From NCBI RefSeq assembly GCF_017355265.1, contig NZ_JADIJQ010000007.1, forward strand, positions 49,217 to 113,216: a stretch of DNA of 64,000 nt, read 5' to 3'. Below, piece after piece: positions 42,739-51,641 of the stretch. The translations under genes were made by a program, and so were the position numbers. The notes beneath the pieces were generated by a model. That model ran no database searches. It saw nothing but the letters and a program-made list of their open reading frames with translations, and had not been told where the DNA came from. Position 1 is the stretch's first letter; every line of letters starts with the position of its first letter. The stretch is from Tessaracoccus sp. SD287 (GTDB lineage Bacteria > Actinomycetota > Actinomycetes > Propionibacteriales > Propionibacteriaceae).

Positions 42739-43701
42739 TCAGGCCATGGCCCCGCTGAGCCACTGCTTGAACAGTTGGGCAGTGGTGGCGACATCTTCGG
42801 AGGCTATGAACTGCACGAAGCCGTCGGAAATGTCGATGATGCACGAGGACCCCGGCTCGTCGGTCTCGTCCTGTTCGAACTCACCGCAGACGAAATCGCC
42901 GACCACTTGGGGATTGACCAGCTCGGAGCGCGACTCGGTGCCGTCGGAGCCGAACGGGAGCACGCTGGCCATGACCAGCTTGTTCTTGTCGCCCTTGTGC
43001 GTGTACAGCACCAGCAGGGTGCCGGTGGCGTCGGGTGCGACGTTGACGTAGTCGCCCACCGAGGCCGGAACCTTGGTGAAGGCCTTGGAGCCGACCGTCT
43101 TGTACTTGCCGGGGTCCTTGGGGACGCTGCCCGTGTTCTTCGCGGTCGTCGCAGCGGTGCTCTGGGCAGTGGTGGTCTCGGGGGCGGTGGACTCCGGTTC
43201 GGTCGACTCGGCCTGGGTGGTCTCCGGTTCGGTCGACTCGGGTTCGCTGGTCTGGGCAGTGGTGCCAGCGGGGTCAGTCGACTGCTGCGAGGTGGTCGTG
43301 GCGGGGGTGGACGTCACGGTGTCGTCCTCGCGGGTGAAGAACCAGATCAGTCCCGCGATCAGGGCGAGCACGATGACGCCGACGCCGATCAGCATCGGGG
43401 TGTTGTTCTTCCTGGGCTGGTCGGGTCCACCGAACTGGGTCTGGCCAGCCTGCGGCGGCAGGCCACCACCAGCACCGGCGCCCGGCTGACCGTAGGGTTG
43501 CTGACCGTACTGGCCCGGCCCGCCCGAGGGTGGCCCGTACCCCGGTGGCTGCTGGCCGTACTGCCCACCTCCCGTGGGCTGGGGCGGCGGGGCGCTCGAC
43601 TGGCTGCCGGGACTTCCCCACTGGTTCGGACTCTGGCCAGGACCCTGCTGGGAACCCTGGTGGGGGCCCTGGGGAGGGCCTTGATTCGGTGGGTTGGTCA
43701 T
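42739..43701 (-). CDS. Anchored Pro/Gln-rich protein with extracellular domain
   Basis: A 320-residue single-pass protein. The N-terminus (1-100) is rich in Gln, Pro and Gly, ending in PRKNNTPMLIGVG. A helix lies near 105-125, then comes a Ser/Thr/Glu stalk of SEPEST-like units and an extracellular domain of about 110 residues (DYVNVAPDATGTLLV and DFVCGEFEQDETDEPG). ATG 43701 has AGGAG 7 nt upstream; ATG 43725 is weaker. The cytoplasmic disordered region and stalk match its neighbour at 43851. The extracellular domain is not recognised. Confidence 0.82.
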   Translation of the reverse strand: MTNPPNQGPPQGPHQGSQQGPGQSPNQWGSPGSQSSAPPPQPTGGGQYGQQPPGYGPPSGGPGQYGQQPYGQPGAGAGGGLPPQAGQTQFGGPDQPRKNNTPMLIGVGVIVLALIAGLIWFFTREDDTVTSTPATTTSQQSTDPAGTTAQTSEPESTEPETTQAESTEPESTAPETTTAQSTAATTAKNTGSVPKDPGKYKTVGSKAFTKVPASVGDYVNVAPDATGTLLVLYTHKGDKNKLVMASVLPFGSDGTESRSELVNPQVVGDFVCGEFEQDETDEPGSSCIIDISDGFVQFIASEDVATTAQLFKQWLSGAMA

Positions 43702-43795
43702 GGCGGGCTCCTGAATCCTGATCATGCGAGGCCGGTCAGCGTCGCGTTGATAACTGCGTAATCTACGCCACAAATGCAGCCGTCAACAGATGCAG

Positions 43796-43830
43796 AACGC
43801 TGCCCATTTGGCGAGCAAATGGGCAGCGTT
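43796..43830 (-). terminator. Hairpin, 15-bp perfect stem
   Basis: AACGCTGCCCATTTG and CAAATGGGCAGCGTT are perfect complements with a 5-nt loop. It lies just after the stop of the gene at 43851-44882. The T-run is weak. Confidence 0.65.
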
Positions 43831-43850
43831 CAGGGAAGGAATGCGCTGGG

Positions 43851-44882
43851 TCAGGCTTTCGCAGGAGAGAAGCAGTAGGTGCGCTTGGCCTCAGGGAAAA
43901 CGCGCACCCGGGTGCCCGCGCCACACAGGCTCTTGTCCGCCTTGTCATTCGCGCGCAGGACGATCTTGATGTCGGCGGCCAGGGTCGAGGCGGCGCAGTC
44001 GATCTTGGCGTAACCGAACGTCTTGGTGGTCGACTTGGTGTAGCAGGCGTTCTGCTGGAGTTCCTCGATCAGGCAGTAGCGAACGCTGGTGCCATTGCGG
44101 GTGACACGGTAGTTGGAGTAGGCCGGGTCACACGTGGCACCGTCGGTGTTGATCTTGGCGACGTAGAGCGAGGTTCCGGTCTGGTCGGCGCAGTCAGCCT
44201 TGGTCATGTTCCACGTGCTGTTCTCGCGCTGGGTCAGGCTGACGCATTCGCCGACCTTGACGTTCAGCAGGGCGGTCGTGGTGGCCGCGGTGCTGGTGGT
44301 CTGCTCGGTGGTCGTCGTCTCTTCGGTGGTGGTGGTCTCGACGTCGGTGGTCTCGGTCTCCTCCGAGGTGGTCGAGGTGTCGGTGCTGGGCGTGCTCGTG
44401 GTGACGACCGGCGTGCCCGACGTGTCGTCGCCACCACCGCGGGTCAATGCCCAGATGCCGACACCTGCGACCAGGACCGCCACGGCCACGATCGCGGCAA
44501 TCAGGGGAGTGTTGTTCTTCTTCGGGGGCTGACCCTGGGGGTAGCCGCCACCCGCGGGGGGATAACCGCCCCCACCAGCGGGGGGATAGCCGCCCCCACC
44601 GACGGGGGGCTGCTGCCCGTAGCCACCCTGCGGGGGCTGTCCGTAGCCGCCGGGCTGCTGCCCGTAGCCGCCAGTCGCGGCGGTGGGGTCGTAGCCGGCG
44701 GGTGACTGCTGTGGGTACCCGCCGGGCTGCTGGCCGTAACCACCGGACTGGTCGTAGCCACCCTGGGGCTGCTGACCGTAGCCACCGGGCTGCTGGCCGT
44801 AGCCACCAGGCTGCTGACCGTAGCCACCAGGCTGCTCGCCATAGCCACCGGGCTGATTCGGATTGTTGGGCGGGTTCGACAT
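43851..44882 (-). CDS. Anchored Gly/Tyr/Gln-rich protein, LppU-like extracellular domain
   Basis: A 343-residue single-pass protein. Repeats of GGYGQQP fill residues 8-115. [19 protein letters not shown] marks the start of the membrane helix, and a Thr/Glu stalk follows. The extracellular domain has six or more cysteines ([37 protein letters not shown]), suggesting disulfides, and resembles the LppU group. The signal PxKNNTP is shared with the neighbour. It starts at ATG 44882. The function is unknown. Confidence 0.83.
   Translation of the reverse strand: MSNPPNNPNQPGGYGEQPGGYGQQPGGYGQQPGGYGQQPQGGYDQSGGYGQQPGGYPQQSPAGYDPTAATGGYGQQPGGYGQPPQGGYGQQPPVGGGGYPPAGGGGYPPAGGGYPQGQPPKKNNTPLIAAIVAVAVLVAGVGIWALTRGGGDDTSGTPVVTTSTPSTDTSTTSEETETTDVETTTTEETTTTEQTTSTAATTTALLNVKVGECVSLTQRENSTWNMTKADCADQTGTSLYVAKINTDGATCDPAYSNYRVTRNGTSVRYCLIEELQQNACYTKSTTKTFGYAKIDCAASTLAADIKIVLRANDKADKSLCGAGTRVRVFPEAKRTYCFSPAKA
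44535..44867. repeat. GGYGQQP-encoding tandem repeat tract
   Basis: The 5' third of the gene at 43851 consists of many 21- to 24-bp imperfect units encoding GGYGQQP and related variants. The units differ at silent positions, so the protein sequence is kept while the DNA has drifted. Confidence 0.85.
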
Positions 44883-44970
44883 GAGTACTCCTCGAGGATG
44901 GTCAAGCAGAGGTGCGAAGATCGTAGCGTCAGGCGGGGCCATCCCACCTTTTTCCCATTCAGGATGCGAC

Positions 44971-45288
44971 TCAGGAGTCGTCAGCGGAAGCCCTCGTCAA
45001 CGCCTCTTCGAGACGCACGAGCTTCCCGTCCAGTTCCCCGGAGTGACCGGGGCGAATGTCGGCCTTCAGTACCAGCGAGACCCGAGGGCCGAATTCGAGC
45101 ATCGCTTCGCTGCACCGGCGCACGACGTCCATGCATTCGTCCCAGGTGCCCTCGATCGTGGTGAACATGGCATCGGTGCGGTTCGGCAGGCCCGAGTCGC
45201 GCACGATCTGCACGGCGCGAGCCACGGCATCGTGAACCGAGGCGTCCGGGTGGTTCGACGATGGGGCGACGGAGAAGGCGACGAGCAT
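44971..45288 (-). CDS. Thiamine-binding MTH1187/YkoF-like protein
   Basis: A 105-residue protein of the DUF77 fold. [11 protein letters not shown] begins strand one, and [21 protein letters not shown] is the conserved central section. Members bind thiamine or a related ligand as tetramers. ATG 45288 is preferred. No thiamine gene lies next to it. Confidence 0.85.
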   Translation of the reverse strand: MLVAFSVAPSSNHPDASVHDAVARAVQIVRDSGLPNRTDAMFTTIEGTWDECMDVVRRCSEAMLEFGPRVSLVLKADIRPGHSGELDGKLVRLEEALTRASADDS

Positions 45289-45334
45289 GGGTTCATGCTC
45301 TCACGGTGGTGCAATCTGCAACAGTCTCGTTTAA

Positions 45335-45351
45335 TACTACCTAGCGTCGTA
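45335..45351 (+). promoter_or_regulatory. BlaI-type operator
   Basis: TACTAC - 5 nt - GTCGTA is an inverted repeat with one mismatch (GTAGTA expected), like the TACTACA box of BlaI/MecI. It lies 31 bp upstream of the regulator start. Confidence 0.55.
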
Positions 45352-45381
45352 CTGAGAGTCGTGCCACGCTAGACTGAGGCC

Positions 45382-45747
45382 GTGGCGATGTTGGGTGAGC
45401 TTGAGACGGCGATCATGCAGGTGTTGTGGTCCTCCGATGACCCCATGACCGTGCGCGCAGTCTTCGAAACCGTGACCCGCGAACGCCAACTCGCCTACAC
45501 CACCGTGATGACGGTGCTGGACCGTCTGGCCAAGAAGGGCCGGGTCACCCGCCAGCAGGAGGGTCGCGCCTGGCTGTACCTGCCGGCGGCGACGCACTCT
45601 GAAATGGTCGTGGGGGCGATGGCCGAATTGCTCGACGAGGCCGGCGAGGAGACCAATCTGATCCTGGCCCAGTTCGTCGAGGGACTCAGCGAATCCCGTC
45701 GGGAGCACGTCGAACGCGTGCTGCGGGCGTTGCGCCAGCCCGTCTGA
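45382..45747 (+). CDS. BlaI/MecI/CopY family repressor
   Basis: A 121-residue winged-helix repressor. LGELETAIMQVLW, RAVFETVTRERQLAYTTVMT and VTRQQEGRAWLY match the family, and the C-terminal dimerisation half is present. The start is GTG 45382. No BlaR1-type sensor peptidase or beta-lactamase lies nearby, so it is an orphan; its signal is unknown. Confidence 0.9.
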   Translation: MAMLGELETAIMQVLWSSDDPMTVRAVFETVTRERQLAYTTVMTVLDRLAKKGRVTRQQEGRAWLYLPAATHSEMVVGAMAELLDEAGEETNLILAQFVEGLSESRREHVERVLRALRQPV

Positions 45748-45774
45748 ACCGGCCCGGCCACCGAGCGTCGGTAC

Positions 45775-46302
45775 TCAGAGCGGTGCGGTGATGGTGCGGT
45801 AGCGGCCGCGGGTGTGGTGCAGAGGGCTCTCGTCGGGACCGACCTCGAAGTGGGTCGCCCGGCACGTCAGCTGCAGCGTCCAACCCACCTCGGCCTGCGA
45901 CTCCAGTTCCAGGGCTGCCCAGGTCGCCGCGCCCGTCAACCGGGGCCCATGGTCGGTCTGCTCGAACTCGGCATGGGTGAAGGCGCCCCCGGGCGCCGGG
46001 GCCACGCCGCCGAACATGTCGGCGAGTCCCCGATGCTGCCACTCGAGCAGACAGACCACCGCCCTGCCGGTCGCCATGACCTTCTCGGCCAGGGCCGACT
46101 CGGGGTCGACGAACCCGATCACCCGCCACGGCTCCCCGGGGATGACCAGGGACGAGCTCACCGTCAGTCCGGCAGCGTCGTGCGCCCCGGCGGCCAGGTT
46201 CCCGGCGGTCCACAGGCTCACCCGGTTGCCCAGCCGACCGCGGAACTGGCGCCCCAGGACCCGTTCCTCGTCCATGAAGGGGTGGCTGCTGTGGATCGTC
46301 AT
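45775..46302 (-). CDS. Flavin reductase-like (FMN-binding) protein
   Basis: A 175-residue protein of the flavin reductase split-barrel fold. AGLTVSSSLVIPGEPWRVIGFVD is the typical flavin site region, and the C-terminal LHHTRGRYRTI is normal. No NADH motif is needed in this family. ATG 46302 overlaps the stop of the ABC gene as ATGA. It is the last gene of the tetR - ABC - ABC operon. It might reduce or modify an exported compound, but this is conjecture. Confidence 0.85.
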   Translation of the reverse strand: MTIHSSHPFMDEERVLGRQFRGRLGNRVSLWTAGNLAAGAHDAAGLTVSSSLVIPGEPWRVIGFVDPESALAEKVMATGRAVVCLLEWQHRGLADMFGGVAPAPGGAFTHAEFEQTDHGPRLTGAATWAALELESQAEVGWTLQLTCRATHFEVGPDESPLHHTRGRYRTITAPL

Positions 46303-48335
46303 CGGACCGCCTCCCGTTCCTCGTCGACCGGGCTGGCAGCCTTGAACTGCGACTCGTAGAGGTCGAAGTAGGGGCCCTGGGCGGCGAGCAGCTCGCCGTG
46401 GCTGCCCTGCTCGACGATGGCTCCGTGTTCCATCACCAGGATCAGGTCGGCGTCGCGGATGGTCGAGAGCCGGTGGGCGATCACGAAGCTGGTGCGGCCC
46501 TCCCGCAGGCGCGCCATGGCATGCTGCACCAGCACCTCGGTGCGGGTGTCCACCGAACTGGTCGCCTCGTCCAGGATCAGGATCGCCGGATTGGCCAGGA
46601 AGGCACGGGCGATCGTGATCAGCTGCTTCTCGCCAGCGGAGATGTTGGAGCCCTCGTCCTCGATCACCGTGTCGTAGCCCTCGGGCAGGGCGTGCACGAA
46701 CCGGTCGACGTAGGTGGCCGTGGCAGCCTCGAGCATCTGCTCCTCGGTGGCATCCAGGTTCCCGTACATGATGTTGTCGCGGATCGACCCCTCGAACAGC
46801 CAGGTGTCCTGCAGCACCATGCCGAGCTTGCGGCGCAGGTCGGCGCGGGCCACCGAGGCGATGTCGACGCCGTCCAGGGTGATGGTGCCACCGTCGAGTT
46901 CGTAGAAGCGCATCAGCAGGTTCACCAGGGTGGTCTTGCCTGCGCCCGTGGGCCCGACGATGGCCACCGTCTGGCCCGGCGTCGCGGTGAGGTACAGGCC
47001 ATCGATCAGCGGCTCGTCGGGCGTGTAGCTGAAGGAGACGTTCTCGAACCTCACCAGCCCTCGGGTCGGCGGCAGCGGCTGGCCACTGTCACCGACCAAC
47101 TCGGTGGCGTCCAGCACCTCGAAGACGCGCTCCGCCGAGGCCACGCCCGACTGCAGCAGGTTGGCCATGGACGCGACCTGGGTGATCGGCTGGGTGAACA
47201 TGCGGGAGTACTGGATGAATGCCTGCACGTCGCCCAGGGTCATCTGGCCGTTGGACAACCGCAGGGCGCCGACGACGGCGACGACCACGTAGTTGAGATT
47301 GCCGATCAGGAACATCACCGGCATCATCATTCCGCTCAGGAACTGGCCCATGAACGACGATGTGCGCAGCGCCTCGTTGCGATCGGCGAAGACCTTCTCG
47401 ACCTCCCGCTGGCGTCCGAAGACCTTGACCAGTGCGTGGCCCGTGAAGCTCTCCTCGATGGTCTGGTTGAGCTTGCCCGTCGATGCCCACATGCTGACGA
47501 ACTGCACCTGGGCCTTCTTGCCGATGATGGCGGCGGCCACCCCCGAGATGGGCACGATCAGCAGGGTCACCACTGCCAGCAGCGGCGAGACCCAGAACAT
47601 CATGATCATGACGCCGATCAGCGTGAGGACGGCGTTCAGCATCTGTTGCAGGGTCTGCTGCAGCGTTTGTGAGACGTTGTCGATGTCGTTGGTCATCCTG
47701 CTGAGCAGTTCACCGCGCGGCTGCTTGTCGAAGTAGCGCAACGGCAACCGGTCCAGCTTCTTCGACAGGTCCTTGCGGAGCCCGTAGACGGTGCGCTGGA
47801 CGACGCCGTTGAGCACCCATCCCTGGGCGAACATCAGCAGGGCCGAGATCACGTACAGGCCGAGCACCACCAGCAGCACCTGTCCCAGTGCGCCGGAGTC
47901 AATGCCCTGGCCCGGGACGACCGGCATGGTGCTCAGCAGGTCGGCGAAGTCGCCGCGGCCCTCAGCGCGCAACTGCGCGATCAGCGCCTCCTTGGTGATG
48001 CCCGACGGGAGGTCCTTGCCGAGGACACCGGCCACGATCAGGTTGGTGGCCCGGCCCAGGATCTTCGGGCCGACAACGCTGGCCAGGACGCTGATGGCGG
48101 CCATGGTGATGACCAGGGCGATGAGCATTCGTTCGCCGCGCATCCGGGACAGCAGGCGCTTGAGCGAGGGCCCGAAGTTCACCGCCTTCTGGGCGGGCGC
48201 CATGCCGCCCATCGGGCCGTGACCACTGGCGCCGGACTTGCGGGCGACCTCCTCGTGCTCGCTGCGGGCATTCGCCGTGACGGGTTCGGTGTCGGGGGCG
48301 TCGGTCACGCCGAGCCCGGTTCCTGGGCTGCTCAT
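46299..48335 (-). CDS. ABC exporter subunit B (canonical Walker B, degenerate signature)
   Basis: A 678-residue half-transporter with six helices (about 70-380) and an ATPase domain. Walker A is GPTGAGKTT, the signature is ISAGEKQL in place of LSGGQ, and Walker B is ILILDEATSSVD. A 60-residue Gly/His-containing N-terminal tail precedes the helices. ATG 48335 has GAGGAGG and overlaps the previous stop as ATGA. With subunit A it would make a heterodimer in which one ATP site is degenerate. Confidence 0.93.
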   Translation of the reverse strand: MSSPGTGLGVTDAPDTEPVTANARSEHEEVARKSGASGHGPMGGMAPAQKAVNFGPSLKRLLSRMRGERMLIALVITMAAISVLASVVGPKILGRATNLIVAGVLGKDLPSGITKEALIAQLRAEGRGDFADLLSTMPVVPGQGIDSGALGQVLLVVLGLYVISALLMFAQGWVLNGVVQRTVYGLRKDLSKKLDRLPLRYFDKQPRGELLSRMTNDIDNVSQTLQQTLQQMLNAVLTLIGVMIMMFWVSPLLAVVTLLIVPISGVAAAIIGKKAQVQFVSMWASTGKLNQTIEESFTGHALVKVFGRQREVEKVFADRNEALRTSSFMGQFLSGMMMPVMFLIGNLNYVVVAVVGALRLSNGQMTLGDVQAFIQYSRMFTQPITQVASMANLLQSGVASAERVFEVLDATELVGDSGQPLPPTRGLVRFENVSFSYTPDEPLIDGLYLTATPGQTVAIVGPTGAGKTTLVNLLMRFYELDGGTITLDGVDIASVARADLRRKLGMVLQDTWLFEGSIRDNIMYGNLDATEEQMLEAATATYVDRFVHALPEGYDTVIEDEGSNISAGEKQLITIARAFLANPAILILDEATSSVDTRTEVLVQHAMARLREGRTSFVIAHRLSTIRDADLILVMEHGAIVEQGSHGELLAAQGPYFDLYESQFKAASPVDEEREAVR

Positions 48336-50071
48336 GCTGCTGCCTCCTCGGCGCTGAGCTGGGAGTTGACGATCTCGACGTAGGTCGAGCAGGTCTCCAT
48401 CAGCTCGGAATGGGTGCCCCGCCCGACGATGCGTCCGCCGTCCAGGACGATGATCTGTTCGGCATGGCGAATGGTGGCCACCCGCTGCGCGACGATCAGC
48501 ACCGCCGATTCGCCGGTGACGGGCCGCAGTGCCTCGCGCAGGCGGGCGTCGGTCGCCACGTCCAGGGCCGAGAACGAGTCGTCGAAGACGTAGACCTCGG
48601 GGCGTTTGATCAGCGCGCGGGCGATCGAGAGTCGTTGGCGTTGTCCGCCCGACACGTTGGTGCCGCCCTGGCTGATGGGCGCCTCCAGCTGGCCGGGCAT
48701 GGCTCGCACGAAGTCCTCGGCCTGAGCCACGCGCAGCGCCTGCCACATCTGTTCCTCGGTGGCCTCCGGTGAGCCGTAGCGCAGGTTCGAGGCGACGGTG
48801 CCGCTGAACAGCACCGGGCGCTGCGGCACGAGTCCGATGGAGGCCCACAGGGTGTCGGGGTCGAGTTGGCGCACGTCGACGCCGCCGACCAGGACCCGTC
48901 CCGCCGTCGCGTCGAACAGCCGGGGGATCAGGCTGACCAGGGTGGTCTTGCCGGCGCCGGTGGAACCGATGATGGCGGTCGTCTGGCCGGGGAACAGGTC
49001 GAAGGTGAGGTCCTGCAGCACCGGCACCTCGGCCCCGGGGTAGCTGAACTCGACGCCCTCGAAGCGGATCCGTCCCGGGGTGTCCAGGGACATGACGCCC
49101 TCGGCGGGTGGCACCACGCTGGACTCGGTGTCCAGGACCTCCATGATGCGCTCGGCCGAGACCATGGCTCGGGGGGCCATGAAGACCATCATGGTGGCCA
49201 TCATCACGCTCATCAGGATCTGCACCAGGTAGACGAGGAAGGCCGTCAGTTGGCCGACCTGGAGTTCGCCGCTGTCGATGCGGGTGCGGGCAAACCACAT
49301 CACCGCGACCTGCGAGACGTTCATCACGAACAACATCAGCGGGAACAACATGGCCATCAGCCGGCCGACCCGGATGCCCAACCAGGTCAGGTCCTCGTTG
49401 GCGTGGTTGAACCGCTGGCCCTCGTGGGGTTCACGGGCGAAGGCACGCACGACGCGGATGCCGGTGATCTGCTCACGCACCACCCGGTTCAGGGCGTCGA
49501 TCTTGACCTGCATGGACTGGAACAGCGGGATCGCACGGGTGATCAGCAGGCCCAGGGACACGCCGAGCACGAGCACCGAGGCCAGGATCACACCGGACAG
49601 TTGCACGTCCTCGCGCAGCGCCATGGCCACCCCACCCACCATCGTGATGGGTGCGCTGACGAGCATGATCAACGACATCAGCACGAGCATCTGCACCTGT
49701 TGCACGTCATTGGTGTTGCGGGTGATCAGCGACGGGGCACCGAACTGGTTCACCTCACGACTGCTGAAGGACAGCACCCGGGTGAAGATGCTGGAGCGGA
49801 TGTCGGCCCCCAGGCTCATGGCGATGCGGGCACCGAGGTAGGCCGCCCCGATCTGGCAAGCGGCCTGCGCGGCGGCGACGACGAGCATGATGACGCCGTT
49901 GCGCCAGACCAGTCCGGTGTCCTGGAGCAGGACGCCCTGGTCGATGATGCGGGCGTTCAGTGTCGGCAGGGCCAGCGAGGCTGCGGTGGCGATCACCTGC
50001 AGCACGATGACCGCGGCAATCAAGCCCGCGTACGGCCCGATGTGCTTGTTGACGAGATGGATGAGCTTCAC
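48332..50071 (-). CDS. ABC exporter subunit A (degenerate Walker B)
   Basis: A 579-residue half-transporter. Walker A is GSTGAGKTT, the signature is normal (NVSGGQRQR), but Walker B is VYVFDDSFSALD, with Asp in place of the catalytic Glu. Together with subunit B's degenerate signature this gives one catalytic and one degenerate ATP site, as in TM287/288. It starts at ATG 50071, overlapping the tetR stop as ATGA. The substrate is unknown; multidrug efflux is usual. Confidence 0.93.
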   Translation of the reverse strand: MKLIHLVNKHIGPYAGLIAAVIVLQVIATAASLALPTLNARIIDQGVLLQDTGLVWRNGVIMLVVAAAQAACQIGAAYLGARIAMSLGADIRSSIFTRVLSFSSREVNQFGAPSLITRNTNDVQQVQMLVLMSLIMLVSAPITMVGGVAMALREDVQLSGVILASVLVLGVSLGLLITRAIPLFQSMQVKIDALNRVVREQITGIRVVRAFAREPHEGQRFNHANEDLTWLGIRVGRLMAMLFPLMLFVMNVSQVAVMWFARTRIDSGELQVGQLTAFLVYLVQILMSVMMATMMVFMAPRAMVSAERIMEVLDTESSVVPPAEGVMSLDTPGRIRFEGVEFSYPGAEVPVLQDLTFDLFPGQTTAIIGSTGAGKTTLVSLIPRLFDATAGRVLVGGVDVRQLDPDTLWASIGLVPQRPVLFSGTVASNLRYGSPEATEEQMWQALRVAQAEDFVRAMPGQLEAPISQGGTNVSGGQRQRLSIARALIKRPEVYVFDDSFSALDVATDARLREALRPVTGESAVLIVAQRVATIRHAEQIIVLDGGRIVGRGTHSELMETCSTYVEIVNSQLSAEEAAA

Positions 50072-50673
50072 GAGGACTCCTGCTGGGTGGAGGCGACACC
50101 GTAGAGGAAGACCCGGACGAGATCGCCCGAGTCGAGCGTCGGCTCACCGGCCGACAGCAGGGGGTGGCTGGCGCTCACGGCCAGCACCCGCAGGTGGAAG
50201 GCGATCGTCGGCAACGGCAACCGGAACTCGTTCGCGTGGGGGGCCAGGGCATGGGCGATGGCGGCATCGACCAGTCGCATCCGCTCCACGTGGCGGTGGT
50301 GGTGGTCGGCCATCGCGGTCTCGCTGGGCCGATCGTGGCGCTTCAGCGCGACGAGCAGGCTGGACTGCTGCTCGACGCCGCGCCGCAACGCGGTGAGGAT
50401 GCCCAGGGTGAGGCTCTCCAGGTCATCGCCGGTGAGGCCGGCGAGCAACTCAAGGAGCGGGTCGGGGTTCAGCAGGTCGTCGACCACCGCCGAGACCAGT
50501 TCTGCCTTGGTCTCGAAATGGCGGAACAGGGTGCCCTCAGCGATCCCGGCAGCCTCGGCCACCTGCCGGGTGGTGAAGCCGGTGGGGTCGGCGAGCAGGA
50601 TGGGGCAGGCGGCAGCGATGATCTCGGTGCGTCGCTGGTCGGGCGGCAGTGCCGCGGCGCGGGGTGGTGTCAC
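50068..50673 (-). CDS. TetR family repressor of the ABC exporter operon
   Basis: A 201-residue regulator with the TetR helix-turn-helix at residues about 15-55 (FTTRQVAEAAGIAEGTLFRHF). I use GTG 50673; an in-frame GTG at 50703 would extend across the operator palindrome and is unlikely. No good ribosome site is visible, so the mRNA may be leaderless. It overlaps the first exporter gene by 4 bp, so repressor and exporter are co-made. Confidence 0.88.
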   Translation of the reverse strand: MTPPRAAALPPDQRRTEIIAAACPILLADPTGFTTRQVAEAAGIAEGTLFRHFETKAELVSAVVDDLLNPDPLLELLAGLTGDDLESLTLGILTALRRGVEQQSSLLVALKRHDRPSETAMADHHHRHVERMRLVDAAIAHALAPHANEFRLPLPTIAFHLRVLAVSASHPLLSAGEPTLDSGDLVRVFLYGVASTQQESS

Positions 50674-50688
50674 GTCGACCCAGTGTAG

Positions 50689-50706
50689 TGAGTGAGCACT
50701 CACTCA
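50689..50706. promoter_or_regulatory. TetR operator
   Basis: TGAGTGAGCACTCACTCA is a palindrome apart from its central bases (TGAGTGA-NNNN-TCACTCA). It lies between tetR and the divergent HAD gene. It is a classic TetR-family site. Confidence 0.8.
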
Positions 50707-50749
50707 TCCAAGCGGCATGATGAACTTTCTCATCGCCTAGGGTGGGAGC

Positions 50750-51439
50750 GTGACCGCAGCCACTGACACCAGCCCAGCCGACCTCGGACCCCTGGCGGGT
50801 CGACACTTCGAAGCGATCATCTTCGACATGGACGGCACCTTGATCAACTCCCTGGCGGCCGTCGAGCGCAGCTGGGCGACCTGGGCCGTCCACTATGGAA
50901 TCAGTGCCGAACAGCTGGCGAACTGGCACGGTGTGCCGTCGGCGGCCATCATTGCCCACCTCATTCCCGAACCACACCGTGACGAGGCCAAACGCTTCAT
51001 TGACGAACTCGAGGTGGTCGACACTGACGGCATCGTGGCGCTACCCGGGGCCGTCGGCGCGTTGGAGGCGTTGGACGACTCGCGTCGTGCCATTGCGACC
51101 TCCTGCCACCGTGACCTGATGGACGCGCGGATCGTGGCCAGCGGCATCCCGCGTCCCGCCGTCACCGTGACCGTGGACGACGTCGAGCGCGGCAAGCCGA
51201 ACCCCGACCCCTTCCTGCTGGCAGCGCAGCGTCTGGGTGTTGACCCGACCCGTTGCCTGGTGGTCGAGGATGCCACCGCCGGACTGGTCGGTGCCCGCGC
51301 CGCGGGTTGCGTGACGCTGGGCGTGGTCACCACCACCCCGCGGCAACTGGTCGCCGAGCAGGCCGATGCCGTCGTGACGAACCTGGCCGAGGTGCGCTTC
51401 ACCCAGACGCCGCGCGGTGTCAGCCTGACCCTCGCCTGA
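50750..51439 (+). CDS. HAD-family phosphatase
   Basis: A 229-residue haloacid dehalogenase-like hydrolase. Motif I is IIFDMDGTLINS with nucleophile D26 and acid D28, motif III is ERGKPNPDP, and motif IV is VVEDATAG. It resembles sugar- or glycerol-phosphate phosphatases. GTG 50750 has GGTGGGAG upstream. It is divergent from tetR, sharing the operator region. Confidence 0.88.
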   Translation: MTAATDTSPADLGPLAGRHFEAIIFDMDGTLINSLAAVERSWATWAVHYGISAEQLANWHGVPSAAIIAHLIPEPHRDEAKRFIDELEVVDTDGIVALPGAVGALEALDDSRRAIATSCHRDLMDARIVASGIPRPAVTVTVDDVERGKPNPDPFLLAAQRLGVDPTRCLVVEDATAGLVGARAAGCVTLGVVTTTPRQLVAEQADAVVTNLAEVRFTQTPRGVSLTLA

Positions 51440-51641
51440 GCCCTGCCCCCGGGCGCGGGGTAATTGTCCGCCTCCCACGCCGTCCGCAAACGGGATCCCT
51501 GTTGATCACACCCCTGCGGGTGCGAGATTGCACCCCCAAGGATGGCTTGTCGAGCCCGTTGCTGCCCCGGCCCGGGGCGCCGGGGCAATGTGGGGATGAG
51601 CATGTGGTCCGCATCACATCGACGAATGGAATGAGGGCAAG

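Noticed and set aside
44535..44867. A CRISPR array in the repeat tract
   Set aside because: Units are contiguous, in frame and encode GGYGQQP; there are no unique spacers and no cas genes.
46299..49298. A 999-residue reading of the ABC exporter gene
   Set aside because: The extra N-terminal part overlaps subunit A in another frame and lacks any domain; ATG 48335 has a strong ribosome site and the ATGA junction.
50674..50703. Upstream GTG (50703) as tetR start
   Set aside because: It would place the coding region across the operator palindrome; the start at 50673 leaves the operator upstream.
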